Below are positions 17,655 to 26,796 of a DNA stretch of 64,000 nucleotides, in pieces. A program made the position numbers and the translations under genes. Under the pieces are notes generated by a model, which was not told where the DNA came from, did not search any database, and worked only from the letters and a program-made list of their open reading frames with translations. Every line of letters starts with the position of its first letter. The first letter of the stretch is position 1. The stretch spans positions 1 through 64,000 of the forward strand of contig CABUPZ010000003.1 in NCBI GenBank assembly GCA_902493585.1, given 5' to 3'. The stretch comes from an uncultured Fusicatenibacter sp. (lineage in GTDB: Bacteria; Bacillota; Clostridia; Lachnospirales; Lachnospiraceae).

Positions 17655-17689
17655 GTATCTGAAAATTGCAGAAAACAGTTTTCAGATAC
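17655..17689. repeat. GTATCTGAA-type inverted repeat, copy B
   Basis: GTATCTGAAAA and TTTTCAGATAC pair perfectly around a 13-base loop; flanking CGGGA and TCCCG extend the stem after a small internal loop (17648-17696). It lies between the convergent DUF4091 and GH120 genes and is 35 bases long like the copy at 41528. No T-run follows, so it is not a standard terminator. Confidence 0.6.
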
Positions 17690-17725
17690 GTTCCCGCGTA
17701 TGCCTGGTTCGGAGGTCTTACTGTT

Positions 17726-19711
17726 TTACCAGAGGTTCCGTCTTGCGTCTTCCGGAGCTGCAAATGGTCCCGGAAGTACCCGCAGTCCGCGGTGTCCGCC
17801 GAAATAATCTCTGTCAAAGACGATATCCGTTCCGTCCGGGTTTTCATACCGTTCTTCCGGCTCAAACGCGCAGCCTAAGACATCGCTGTTCACCATGCCG
17901 GTGGAGAAATCTCCCAGGAATTCGTACAGGTTGGTGGACAGGACCGGTCTGCCGTCCTGGCAGATCACATCGACAGTTACTTCGTGTTCTGTATCCACCA
18001 GATGTTCCGTTTCCTTTTTGCAGGCTTTGGCGCCGTTGAAGTAAACGTTGCCTTTTACCCAGACCGGAAGCGGATGGGAATGTGCAGCGTCCAGTTTCAC
18101 CATGTCCGGCGTATCGGTATCCATATCAAACATCTGGATCCATTCTTCGTAGGTCGGATACTCATCCATGACATGTGTGCCTACTTCACGGTTTTCCTCA
18201 TCCGTGCCCTCGGAGCTGTCGCGCAGGGTGGTAAACGGTTTGGAAGGCCATTTCTGTACAAAAATGTTGTTGTAGAAACGGTCATCGCCGTGAAGGATCG
18301 TCATAAATCCCATGACTTCCGTGCGGTGAGGGATGTGGTACGGTGTGTAGCGCGGGCCTGTGCCGCCGCCCACACAGGTCAGGGCTCCGCAGATCAGGTT
18401 ATGTACCATTGCCACGCCCTGGGTAGCCATACGAAGGGATGCGTCTGACAGCAGGATATTGTTGTCGATCAGTGTGGGGCCATGGCCTACTTCCACGAAG
18501 ATATCCTGACTCATCATGCCGCCTTTCAGAGGTTTTGCGAATTCCGGGCGCTGATTGTCGTGGAACAGGTTTTGGGTGATGCGGGTTCCCTGTGCCTCCC
18601 AGTCGCACCAGATGCCCATCGTGCAGTGATGGATGTAATTGCGGCGGTAGATGACGTCGATCGCCGCGTGCATTTTGATGCCTGCGATTTCTGCGCCGCC
18701 CAGCTCCATCATATTGTTGATGTGATGGATATGGTTATCTTCAATGATGGAGAAAACGCCGCCCATACGGCCGATGATGCCGCCCTGTTCACAGTGGTGG
18801 ATGTTGCAGCGGCGGACGATGTGGCTGCCCACTTTTTCCTTCAGCCATCCGTGATACTGACCACGGCATACCGCGTCGCGCTCCATCTGGGTAGGGCTCT
18901 TTACATGCTTATAAGTAAAGTAATGCTCGTTGTCCGGGTCCAGATATTTTCCCAGGGAAATACCGGCACACTTGCTGTTGCTGATCTCACAGTCCTCGAT
19001 GATCCAGCCTTTGGACCAGTGCGGTCCGATCATGCCGTCCTGATAAGCGGCAGGCGGCGCCCAGGTAGTTGCAGCCTTGCTGATGGAAAAGCCGCTGACT
19101 GTGATATATCCGATGCCTGTTTTGGAAGGCATGAAACATTCGCGGCGTACGTTGATCTCCACGTTTTCCTCATTTGGGTTTTTGCCCTGGAAATTGGCGT
19201 AGATTACGGTCTCATTTCCGTCCTGTTCCGCGTACCATTTATAGACGGAAGCCTCCGGCTCCCAGGAGCATTCGTAGACTTCACTTTTGATACATGCGTC
19301 CAGGCTGTCTGCTTCATACATCATTTTATCGTTCAGATAAACCACTCCGGTGTGTTTGCTGCGGCCTGCGAAATACCAGTCGCCGTAAACATAAGTGGTA
19401 TATGGATTGTAATTTCCGAATACGGTGTTGTCGATCCGGCATACCCATACATTTCCCTGATACGGTTTCCAGTCTTTCACTTCCTCCGCTCCGGTGATCA
19501 CAGCACCCAGCGGTTCCGTGCTGCGGTAAGTGATCCGGGCGTCTTCTGTTCCGGCGTTTGCCGGGTCTACATACTCACGGTACACGCCGGGAGCCACCAG
19601 AACTTCGTCTCCCGGTTTTGCGGCCTGCGCTGCGTCATTGATGTGTTTGAAAGGCATTTCTTTTGTGCCGTTCCCGTCGCGGGCGGCTTTTGCATCAACA
19701 TAGATGATCAT
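17726..19711 (-). CDS. GH120 beta-xylosidase-like right-handed beta-helix enzyme
   Basis: A 661-residue beta-helix protein that follows Thermoanaerobacterium XylC (GH120) closely as I recall it: NVWVCRIDNTVFGNYNPY, ATTWAPPAAYQDGMIGPHW, EIAGIKMHAAIDV and GIWCDWEAQGTRIT. The catalytic pair maps to D370 in CDWEAQ and E407 in DIFVEVGHGP. Here they are 37 residues apart instead of 23, because of an insertion around 388-401. There is no signal peptide, so it should act on xylo-oligosaccharides in the cytoplasm. The start at 19711 is preferred because GGAGG lies 8 bases upstream; an ATG at 19717 is too close to it. Confidence 0.8.
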   Translation of the reverse strand: MIIYVDAKAARDGNGTKEMPFKHINDAAQAAKPGDEVLVAPGVYREYVDPANAGTEDARITYRSTEPLGAVITGAEEVKDWKPYQGNVWVCRIDNTVFGNYNPYTTYVYGDWYFAGRSKHTGVVYLNDKMMYEADSLDACIKSEVYECSWEPEASVYKWYAEQDGNETVIYANFQGKNPNEENVEINVRRECFMPSKTGIGYITVSGFSISKAATTWAPPAAYQDGMIGPHWSKGWIIEDCEISNSKCAGISLGKYLDPDNEHYFTYKHVKSPTQMERDAVCRGQYHGWLKEKVGSHIVRRCNIHHCEQGGIIGRMGGVFSIIEDNHIHHINNMMELGGAEIAGIKMHAAIDVIYRRNYIHHCTMGIWCDWEAQGTRITQNLFHDNQRPEFAKPLKGGMMSQDIFVEVGHGPTLIDNNILLSDASLRMATQGVAMVHNLICGALTCVGGGTGPRYTPYHIPHRTEVMGFMTILHGDDRFYNNIFVQKWPSKPFTTLRDSSEGTDEENREVGTHVMDEYPTYEEWIQMFDMDTDTPDMVKLDAAHSHPLPVWVKGNVYFNGAKACKKETEHLVDTEHEVTVDVICQDGRPVLSTNLYEFLGDFSTGMVNSDVLGCAFEPEERYENPDGTDIVFDRDYFGGHRGLRVLPGPFAAPEDARRNLW

Positions 19712-20141
19712 ATGCATTTCCTCCTTGTGTCTGTTTCCGCATTTGTTGCGTAAGTTTTGAATTTATCGTACACTATTTTGAATTTACCGTCAAGATGTGC
19801 GGAATCACTGAAATTTATAGGAAAATATACTGCATTTTTCACAAAAAATGTCAGTGAATTCCTTGTGATTTTCGGATACATTTTCCTGCCGCAGGGGGAA
19901 TACCGGCTGCCCTATGCCTGTTTCTGTCATCGTTCCGGAAAAGTATCTGAGTTCTGACGATGGATACAGAAAAAAAGAAAAACAAAACTTTCATAGGAAA
20001 TTTGTTCACATTTTTTTGCGAAAAAGAGACAGGAACCATGAAAGCCCAAAACCTTTCACACAAACGAAGAAAAAATCCTATCAAATTTTTTAAGGCCGTT
20101 TGTCAGCAATTCACAAATCAGAGAAAGTTGTCGGAAAATGC
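19712..20141. other. AT-rich intergenic region, no gene seen
   Basis: About 430 bases between the divergent GH120 gene and the tad operon promoter. A 69-codon open frame at 19960-20169 has no ribosome binding site or family resemblance. Only short hairpins are visible. Confidence 0.5.
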
Positions 20142-20170
20142 TGGACAAACAAAAAACCGGCGTATATAAT
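20142..20170 (+). promoter_or_regulatory. Promoter of the tad pilus operon
   Basis: TGGACA (20142-20147) and TATAAT (20165-20170) with a 17-base spacer precede the first tad gene by about 39 bases. No other promoter of similar quality was noticed before 30297. Confidence 0.65.
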
Positions 20171-20208
20171 GACGTCACAATCAACGAAACGGCAGGAGGT
20201 GATACAGA

Positions 20209-20736
20209 TTGGACCTGCAGCAATGTCTTGTGTTGACGGCTGCATCGGGAGCGGTATTGATGGATTTAAAAACAGGAGAAATAGCAAATGGCTGGATCGT
20301 GATCCTGTGGATTGCTGGCTTTCTGACCAACGGCATAGGTCATGGAATGAGGGGGATTTTATCATTTCTTATCGGGACGGTTCTTCCGATTCTGTTACTT
20401 TTCTGGTTATTTCATTTCCGAATGTTCGGAGCAGGTGATATCAAACTTTTTTCAGCGCTTGGAGGCTTTCTAGGCCCGGCAGCAATTCTGAAATGTATCT
20501 GTCTGTCATTGATCTTTGGCGCAATTCTATCTATCGGCATTTTCATTATCTGCGGAAACATTCGTCAGCGTCTTTTTAAACTCACCACTTATATCAAACA
20601 CATATTTTTATTAAAAATACGGGGAAAAACTACAGTTCCGGTTCCTTATCGTGATGGGAAGTGGGGGATGGAGTGTATTCATTTTTCGGTACCCATTCTG
20701 CTTGCAGTTTTGCTCTGGATAGGAGGCTTCTATTGA
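20209..20736 (+). CDS. Prepilin peptidase, A24 family (TadV/CpaA type)
   Basis: A 175-residue membrane protease that cuts the leader from Flp-type prepilins. About five hydrophobic segments and the two catalytic aspartates are visible, in MDLKTGEI (near residue 19) and GAGDIKLFSALG (near residue 73). It starts at TTG, 8 bases after GGAGG. The stop overlaps the next TTG start (TTGA). It is the first gene of the tad operon. A second A24-type peptidase lies 7 kb downstream in the same operon. Confidence 0.82.
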   Translation: MDLQQCLVLTAASGAVLMDLKTGEIANGWIVILWIAGFLTNGIGHGMRGILSFLIGTVLPILLLFWLFHFRMFGAGDIKLFSALGGFLGPAAILKCICLSLIFGAILSIGIFIICGNIRQRLFKLTTYIKHIFLLKIRGKTTVPVPYRDGKWGMECIHFSVPILLAVLLWIGGFY

Positions 20737-21761
20737 TTCGTGCAAAGAAAAAGAACATATTTGCAGTCTGTGACACAGAAATTGAATACGCTTACAACTT
20801 CATGGAATATCTGATGCAGAAGAAGAATATTCCCTTTGAGATCCAGGCGTTCACAAGTCCGGAGGTTCTGATGGATTTCGCCAGGAACAATGAGATTGAG
20901 ATTCTTCTGATTTCCGACAAGGCGATGAAAGAGGAGATCCGGAATCTGCCGGTCCGCCAGATTATCATTCTGTCGGAAGGAGTGCACAGCCCCGGACTGG
21001 ACCAGTACCCGACGGTATATAAGTATCAGTCTTCTGACAAGGTAATCCGCGAGGTGATGGCGTGTTATGGGGTGGAACATGAAGTTTCGATGGCACAGAA
21101 CGGTGTGATCAAAAAGGAAATGCGTGTGATCGGAATCTATTCACCGATCGGAAGGACGCAGAAGACTTCCTTCGCACTGGCTCTCGGACAGATTCTCGGG
21201 AGAGATCACGCAGCGCTGTATCTGAACCTGGAGAGCTATTCCGGTTTTGAACAGCTGATGGAAACACATTTCGAACAGGGACTCAGTGATGTCCTGTATT
21301 ATGCCAGGCAGGAAAATACTGGCATTGTCTATAAAATCGCCAGTATGGTACAAACCATACAAAATCTTGACTTCCTGCCGCCGGCTCTTTTCCCAATGGA
21401 TATTCAGACAACCAAATATGAGGAATGGATCTGGCTGTTCCGCCAGCTGGAACAGAACAGCAATTATGAAGTACTGATCCTGGATCTTGGTGACGGCGTT
21501 GTCGATCTGTATCAGATCCTGGATTACTGTACGGAAATTTATGTTCCGATCCGCCAGGATATTATCTCGGCGGCGAAACTGGAACAGTTTGAAAGCGCCC
21601 TTCAGATGTGGGATTCCGTCTCTGTGCTGGAAAAGATCAGGAAGATACGGATACCGTTCTATGCCGCCGGAAAAAGCGGAAAGGCATGGGTGGAGGAACT
21701 GGCATGGAGTGAACTGGGAGATTATGTCAGGAAGCTGCTGCGCGGAGAGGACAGTGGATGA
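20733..21761 (+). CDS. TadZ/CpaE-like ParA/MinD-family protein
   Basis: This 342-residue protein has a receiver-like N-terminal domain (about 1-125) and a MinD-like ATPase domain from about residue 130. The Walker A loop is divergent: YSPIGRTQKTSFALALG. VLILDLGDG matches the Walker B strand. TadZ/CpaE proteins localise the pilus machine at a site in the cell. It starts at TTG within the previous stop codon, with AGGAGG 6 bases upstream, and ends overlapping the TadA start by 4 bases. Confidence 0.75.
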   Translation: MIRAKKKNIFAVCDTEIEYAYNFMEYLMQKKNIPFEIQAFTSPEVLMDFARNNEIEILLISDKAMKEEIRNLPVRQIIILSEGVHSPGLDQYPTVYKYQSSDKVIREVMACYGVEHEVSMAQNGVIKKEMRVIGIYSPIGRTQKTSFALALGQILGRDHAALYLNLESYSGFEQLMETHFEQGLSDVLYYARQENTGIVYKIASMVQTIQNLDFLPPALFPMDIQTTKYEEWIWLFRQLEQNSNYEVLILDLGDGVVDLYQILDYCTEIYVPIRQDIISAAKLEQFESALQMWDSVSVLEKIRKIRIPFYAAGKSGKAWVEELAWSELGDYVRKLLRGEDSG

Positions 21762-22936
21762 GGGAAGCCGAACTGCTGAGGCCTCTGCTTCTGGAAGAAA
21801 TCGACATTGCCAGCGAACCGGAGGATGAGAAGATCCTGGAACTGATCGACCGGCTGATCCTGGAGCAGGAAGTTACCCGAAAGCTTCCGGTGAGCCGGAA
21901 GACGGAAGTGCGGCAGGAACTGTTTTATTCTGTGCGCAGGCTGGATGTTCTGCAGGAACTTCTGGATGATCCGGAAGTGACCGAGATCATGGTGAATGGA
22001 TATGACTCGATCTTTGTGGAAAAACAGGGAAAGATCTTTCCGTTCCGAAAACGGTTCACTTCCCGGGAAAAGCTGGAGGACATTATCCAGCAGATTGCAG
22101 GGCGCTGCAACCGGGTAGTCAATGAGCAGAATCCCATCGTGGACGCGCGGCTGGAAAATGGTGACCGGGTGAATGTAGTGCTGCGTCCCATTGCCCTGAA
22201 CGGACCGATCCTGACCATACGCCGTTTTCCGGAACATCCCATCACGATGGCGCAGATGGTCCGGCAGGACTGTATTTCAAAGGATGCGGCAGACTTTCTG
22301 AAAGACCTGGTGTGTGCCAGATATTCGATCCTGGTTGGCGGAGGGACTTCCACAGGCAAGACCACATTTCTGAATGCTCTGAGCGGCTTTATTCCGGCGG
22401 ACGAAAGGATCATCACCATTGAGGATAATGCGGAGCTGCAGATTCAGGGGATTCAGAATCTTGTGCGGCTGGAGGCGAGAAGTATGCATCTTGAAGGACA
22501 GCAGGATATCACGATCCGTGAACTGATCCGGACATCTCTCCGGATGCGGCCCTCCCGGATCATCATCGGGGAGGTCAGAGGTGCGGAAGCCTGGGATTTT
22601 TTACAGGCGCTGAATACCGGGCACAGCGGGTCGCTGGGTACCGCCCATGCCAACAGCAGCAGAGATATGCTCGGGCGGCTGGAAGCCATGGCGCTGATGG
22701 GAATTGAGATTCCGCTGGAGGCGATCCGGCGCCAGATCGTTTCGGGGATTGAGGTTCTGGTGCATCTGGAACGGGATCCGGACGGAAGAAGGCACGTGGA
22801 GGAAATTTCGGAGGTTGACGGTATGGAGGAAGGAACGATCCGGATCAACCCATTGTTTCAATGGGATCGCAGGAAAGGACTGATCGTATGCGGAGAATTA
22901 AAAAACAGAAAAAAGCTGGAAAGATTCCGGAGCTGA
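21758..22936 (+). CDS. tadA: Pilus assembly ATPase TadA/CpaF
   Basis: A 392-residue type II/IV secretion ATPase that powers Flp pilus assembly at the inner face of the membrane. Key motifs are GGGTSTGKTTFLNAL (Walker A, near residue 190), IITIEDNAELQI (Asp box), IIIGEVRGAEAWDFLQALNTGHSGSLGTAHAN (Walker B and His box, parts of the same region). EIMVNGYDSIFVEKQGK is the N-terminal CpaF signature. It overlaps the TadZ gene by 4 bases, and its 3' end overlaps the TadB gene by 49 bases. Confidence 0.92.
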   Translation: MREAELLRPLLLEEIDIASEPEDEKILELIDRLILEQEVTRKLPVSRKTEVRQELFYSVRRLDVLQELLDDPEVTEIMVNGYDSIFVEKQGKIFPFRKRFTSREKLEDIIQQIAGRCNRVVNEQNPIVDARLENGDRVNVVLRPIALNGPILTIRRFPEHPITMAQMVRQDCISKDAADFLKDLVCARYSILVGGGTSTGKTTFLNALSGFIPADERIITIEDNAELQIQGIQNLVRLEARSMHLEGQQDITIRELIRTSLRMRPSRIIIGEVRGAEAWDFLQALNTGHSGSLGTAHANSSRDMLGRLEAMALMGIEIPLEAIRRQIVSGIEVLVHLERDPDGRRHVEEISEVDGMEEGTIRINPLFQWDRRKGLIVCGELKNRKKLERFRS

Positions 22937-23676
22937 AAGTGGATTATAACAGCTATGATCCGGGGAAAAAAGAGAAGATTCTGTGGACGCTGGAGAGTCT
23001 GGGAATCATCGCAGGAATGGATTTCCTGTTTTACCGGTCGGCGGCGGCCATGCTTCTCTGGATTCCGTTTATGCCTTTCTGGTTCCGGTGGAAGAAGAAA
23101 CAGGCGATGGAGAAGCGGAGAAAGGATCTGTACGAGCATTTCCGGGATCTGACAGCCGCCATGCAGTTTGCGGTGTGCGCAGGATATTCTCTGGAAAACG
23201 CAGTGAGGGAAGCGTATCAGGATCTGAGACAGTCCTACGGGGAAAAGGACATACTGGTGCGGGAGCTGAAGTTTATGTGCAATCAGACGGCGCTGAGTAT
23301 TCCGGTGGAACAGTTGTTTATGGATCTGGCAGGGAGGAGCGGAGTCGCGGATATCCGGATGTTTGCCAACGTGCTTGCGATCTCCAAGCGCACCGGCGGA
23401 ACTATGGAGGCTGTGATGAAAAATACCTGGAGGATCATCAGCGGGAAGATCGATACGGAACGGGAGATTGCCAGCAGCATTGCCGCCAGAAAGTATGAAC
23501 AGACGATCATGAGCGTGATCCCGCTGGCGATTATCCTGTATATTCAGGTTTCCTTTCCGGAGTTTATGGATGTGTTGTATGGAAACCTTTTCGGGGCGCT
23601 GGTCATGACGGTATGCCTGGGAGTCTATCTTGCCGCCTGGACAATCGGCCAGAGGATTATGAGAATCGAGGTATAG
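22888..23676 (+). CDS. TadB-like pilus platform protein (GspF family)
   Basis: A 262-residue membrane protein with the GspF/T2SSF fold: hydrophobic segments at about 40-65 and 205-255, and a cytoplasmic domain with FRDLTAAMQFAVCAGYSLENAV and KRTGGTMEAVMKNTW. It forms half of the membrane platform on which TadA works. The ATG at 22888 has AGGAAAGG at a good distance; an ATG at 22861 is possible. It overlaps TadA, showing tight coupling. Confidence 0.82.
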   Translation: MRRIKKQKKAGKIPELKVDYNSYDPGKKEKILWTLESLGIIAGMDFLFYRSAAAMLLWIPFMPFWFRWKKKQAMEKRRKDLYEHFRDLTAAMQFAVCAGYSLENAVREAYQDLRQSYGEKDILVRELKFMCNQTALSIPVEQLFMDLAGRSGVADIRMFANVLAISKRTGGTMEAVMKNTWRIISGKIDTEREIASSIAARKYEQTIMSVIPLAIILYIQVSFPEFMDVLYGNLFGALVMTVCLGVYLAAWTIGQRIMRIEV

Positions 23677-23678
23677 CA

Positions 23679-24962
23679 ATGGCAGGAGTACATCTGATCA
23701 TAGGGGCGGGGCTGCTTCTCTGGTATTTCTGGAGAAAGAAAAATAAAAAGCTGAACGTTCTGGAAAAACGCATCTTTTTATTTGCAGCAATTGGGAACAT
23801 AGCAGGGCTGGCGCTGACTGTGGCCGCGTATAGCAATGCAGGTCTTGGGACAGAGCCTGCAGTCGAGCGGGGCAGTTATGGGACGTCAGCCAGAGAGGAA
23901 CAGCTGGAAGTGTCACAGGAAAATGGAGAGAATCAGAAGATTACGGTTCTGGTTCCCGCCAGACAGTATGAGGAAGAGGAGACGGAGGAATGGCTGGAGC
24001 ATGCGGAGAAGGTATTGGATACAGTCATACTTGGTGAAAACACGTCGCTTCTCCATGTGGACCAGGATCTGAACCTGGTCACACAGATACCGGACAGCCC
24101 GGTCGCTGTCTCCTGGGATACGAATGAGCCGTTGCTGGTGGGCTATGAGGGAAAATTATCAGACAGGATTCCGCCGGAAGGCGCGCAGGTGAGGCTGAAA
24201 GCAACGCTCAGCCTTCAGGAACAGACAAGGGAATGTGTCCGCAATCTCGTGGTATATCCGAAACAGGAGGCAGAGACGCTGGAACAGCTGATACAGGAAG
24301 CGGCGCAGGCACAGAATACCGATGCTTCCGAAGCCGTGTACTATCTGCCGCAGGAGATCGATGGGCAGAAACTTACCTGGAGAAAGGTTCCGGACAGGAC
24401 CGGAAATCTGATTGCCGTATTTGGGCTTCTGACAGCCGTTTTGTACGGAGGGGTTCAGCAGGAAAAGAAAGAAGAATCCAGACGCAGCAGGGAGGAAGAG
24501 CTGCAGATGGATTATCCGGAAATCGTCAGCGCGCTGGTACTGCTGCTGGGAGCGGGACTGAACATGCGAAAGGCGGTGGAACGGCTGGCGCTGGATTATC
24601 AGAACCGGCAAAGGAGCGGTTCAGCGAAGCCAAGAGCCGCATATGAAGAACTTCTGTATACCTGGCAGGAGATGGAAAGCGGTGTCTCGGAATTGAATGC
24701 CTATGAACATCTGGGAACGAGATGCCAGGGAACTTCCTACCGGGCGTTGGCAACACTGCTGACACAGAATCTGAAAAAAGGCAGTAAAGGGCTGCTGGAA
24801 TTACTGGAACAGGAATCCTCGGAGGCATTCGAGGAGCGCAGGCGCAGGGCAAGGGCAGAAGGGGAAAAGGCCGGAACCAGGCTTTTGCTTCCCATGATGA
24901 TGATGCTTGGCATTGTGTTTCTCCTGATCCTGATCCCGGCATTTATGTCCTTTTATGCATAA
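23679..24962 (+). CDS. TadC-like pilus platform protein with extracytoplasmic insert
   Basis: This 427-residue protein ends in a GspF-like domain (ALVLLLGAGLNMRKAVERLA, RALATLLTQNLKKGSKGLLELLEQ, and a final hydrophobic helix). The N-terminal 240 residues differ from classic TadC: two hydrophobic helices at about 1-60, then a long acidic, apparently exported region with no family I recognise. The start at 23679 is 3 bases after the TadB stop. The insert may contact the pilus outside the membrane; that is inference. Confidence 0.75.
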   Translation: MAGVHLIIGAGLLLWYFWRKKNKKLNVLEKRIFLFAAIGNIAGLALTVAAYSNAGLGTEPAVERGSYGTSAREEQLEVSQENGENQKITVLVPARQYEEEETEEWLEHAEKVLDTVILGENTSLLHVDQDLNLVTQIPDSPVAVSWDTNEPLLVGYEGKLSDRIPPEGAQVRLKATLSLQEQTRECVRNLVVYPKQEAETLEQLIQEAAQAQNTDASEAVYYLPQEIDGQKLTWRKVPDRTGNLIAVFGLLTAVLYGGVQQEKKEESRRSREEELQMDYPEIVSALVLLLGAGLNMRKAVERLALDYQNRQRSGSAKPRAAYEELLYTWQEMESGVSELNAYEHLGTRCQGTSYRALATLLTQNLKKGSKGLLELLEQESSEAFEERRRRARAEGEKAGTRLLLPMMMMLGIVFLLILIPAFMSFYA

Positions 24963-24969
24963 AAGAAAG

Positions 24970-25002
24970 CTTCCGCCTGCGGGATCCCGCAAACAGCGGA
25001 AG
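24970..25002 (+). other. Intercistronic hairpin between tadC and the pilin gene
   Basis: CTTCCGC pairs with GCGGAAG, and an inner GCGGGATCCCGC palindrome adds a second stem. There is no T-run. It could protect the downstream pilin message from 3'-to-5' decay of upstream sequence or mark a processing site, which would raise pilin over the assembly proteins. Confidence 0.5.
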
Positions 25003-25022
25003 GATGGAAAGGAGGTGAGACC

Positions 25023-25190
25023 ATGTGGAGAATGCTGGAGTTCTGGCAGGAGGAAGACGCGGTCGGCGTCGTGGAAATCATACTGATCCTGGTCGTACTT
25101 ATCGGTCTTGTTATTATTTTCAAACAGCAGCTGGTAAGCCTTGTCAACGACATTCTGGATAAGATCACAAGTCAAAGCAATTCCATCTGA
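25023..25190 (+). CDS. Flp-type (type IVb) pilin
   Basis: A 55-residue protein: a short charged leader, then DAVGVVEIILILVVLIGLVI and a C-terminal amphipathic helix ending ITSQSNSI. The glycine at about residue 15, followed by a hydrophobic stretch with a Glu shortly after it, is the prepilin cleavage region of Flp-type pilins. AAAGGAGGTGAG makes a very strong ribosome binding site. It sits between the platform genes and the pseudopilin genes, as in other clostridial tad loci. This is the major pilus subunit. Confidence 0.85.
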   Translation: MWRMLEFWQEEDAVGVVEIILILVVLIGLVIIFKQQLVSLVNDILDKITSQSNSI

Positions 25191-25286
25191 CCTGAGAAAC
25201 GGATTCCTCACAAAAAGAAAAGAAATTTCTGATAAAAGGCCGGTTTACGGCAAAGAAAGTAAAATGTAAGAAAGGAGCTGTATACC

Positions 25287-26792
25287 ATGAGAACAAACGG
25301 CAGTATCACGGTCTATATGAGTCTTGTGTTCAGCGTCATCCTGACGCTGATCGCCGGGAGTCTGCAGTCGGTCCGGATGGCATATGCACGTGTCCTGACG
25401 GCGAGTGCGGCGGAACAGGGGCTGTATTCTGTATTTTCCCGTTTTGATCGTAAGCTTCTGGAAGAATACGAATTGTTTTTTCTGGACGGCGGATGCGGAA
25501 CGGGAGAATGGCAGCCCGGAAATCTGTATCAGACGGCAGAGGATACCGCTTCCTGGATTCTGGGAGAAGGGAATCAGATATTGGATGGTTTTTCTTCCGG
25601 GCTGAAGCTGGAAAATGGAAGTATCACGTCATACACCCTTGCAACGGATAATGACGGGGAAGCTTTTTTTCGCCAGGTATGTGAAGCGATGAGACAGAAT
25701 CTGGGGACTTATGGTATACAGCAGCTTTCGGAAAAACTGAAAAACAGAGAGAATGCATGGGATGCCCAGGAAGAACAGAACCGGATCGGAGATTCCGGGC
25801 AGACCGTGGAAGATTACGAACAGGCAGTCAAAGAGGCGGAGGAAGCACAGAGGGAACAGCAGGAAAGTGGAAATGAAAGTGAAGATGGAAATGAAGGTGA
25901 ACAGGAAGAGCAGGGAGCTTCAGAGGTTACGCAGGGGTTTGTAAATCCCATTGAAGTCATCCGGAGGATTCAGGATATGGGGAGTTTAAGTCTGGTACTT
26001 CCTTCCGGACAGTCTCTGCCCAATCAGGAAGCGGATCTTTCACAATTTGCCTCGCACAGAAGTCTTCAGGAAGGACTTCCGGTCATTCACAGGGAAAGAG
26101 AAGTGGAATTTGTGGATAAGATGCTGCAAAATGAGTACCTGCTGTGGAAATTTCCCTGCTATACCGATAAAGAAGAGACAGGAGGACTGCAGTGTCAGGT
26201 GGAGTATGCCATCGCAGGAAAAGAAAGCGATATGGAAAATCTGAAAAGCGTTGCCGGACAGCTTCTGGCGGCGAGAGAGGCAGCCAATGCGGTGCATATT
26301 CTGGCAAGCGCGGAGAAACGTGCGCAGGTGAACGCGCTGGCGATGACCATAGCCTCTGCTCTGGCGCTTCCCGTTGCATCGGGGATCATATCTGCGGCTT
26401 TGATCGGATGCTGGGCATTTGCGGAAAGCGTCCTGGATGTAAGGGAACTTCTGGATGGAGGAAAGGTTGCCCTGGTGAAAACGGACGGATCCTGGCAGCT
26501 GTCCCTTGAAAATCTTCCCAATCTGCTGGATGGGCTGGACTCTCTGAGAAAAAGCAGCGAGCAGGGGCTTTCTTATGAAGAATACCTTCGGCTCCTTCTG
26601 ATCAAAGAGGATTCCGGCGGGATCAACAGCAGGACCATGGACCTGGTGGAGCACAATATGCGAACCCGGCTGGGAGTTCCGGAGTTTCGGATCGACCAGT
26701 GCATCTCTTCACTGGGACTGGAAATGAACCTGAGATACGGAACGGAAACACTAAGGATAGAACGCGAATATGCTTATGGAACGGAGGTGTAA
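25287..26792 (+). CDS. DUF5702 family protein of the tad locus
   Basis: A 501-residue protein with one N-terminal membrane segment (ITVYMSLVFSVILTLIAGSL at 7-26) and a large exported domain. The TVYMSLVFSVIL and VRMAYARVLTASAAEQGLYSVFS pattern is that of DUF5702, which I recall as a tad-locus family. Residues 165-220 are Glu/Gln-rich low complexity (linker); a second hydrophobic stretch near 350-375 contains AMTIASALALPVASGIISAA. It probably acts as a pseudopilin-like or Flp-associated surface component. GGAGCTG precedes the start. Confidence 0.72.
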   Translation: MRTNGSITVYMSLVFSVILTLIAGSLQSVRMAYARVLTASAAEQGLYSVFSRFDRKLLEEYELFFLDGGCGTGEWQPGNLYQTAEDTASWILGEGNQILDGFSSGLKLENGSITSYTLATDNDGEAFFRQVCEAMRQNLGTYGIQQLSEKLKNRENAWDAQEEQNRIGDSGQTVEDYEQAVKEAEEAQREQQESGNESEDGNEGEQEEQGASEVTQGFVNPIEVIRRIQDMGSLSLVLPSGQSLPNQEADLSQFASHRSLQEGLPVIHREREVEFVDKMLQNEYLLWKFPCYTDKEETGGLQCQVEYAIAGKESDMENLKSVAGQLLAAREAANAVHILASAEKRAQVNALAMTIASALALPVASGIISAALIGCWAFAESVLDVRELLDGGKVALVKTDGSWQLSLENLPNLLDGLDSLRKSSEQGLSYEEYLRLLLIKEDSGGINSRTMDLVEHNMRTRLGVPEFRIDQCISSLGLEMNLRYGTETLRIEREYAYGTEV

Positions 26793-26796
26793 AGGG

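Noticed and set aside
18482..19753. A 423-codon open frame antisense to the GH120 gene
   Set aside because: The GH120 signatures are on the minus strand; no start signal supports the plus strand.
19960..20169. A 69-codon basic protein upstream of the tad operon
   Set aside because: No ribosome binding site, overlaps the tad promoter, composition fits random A-rich DNA.
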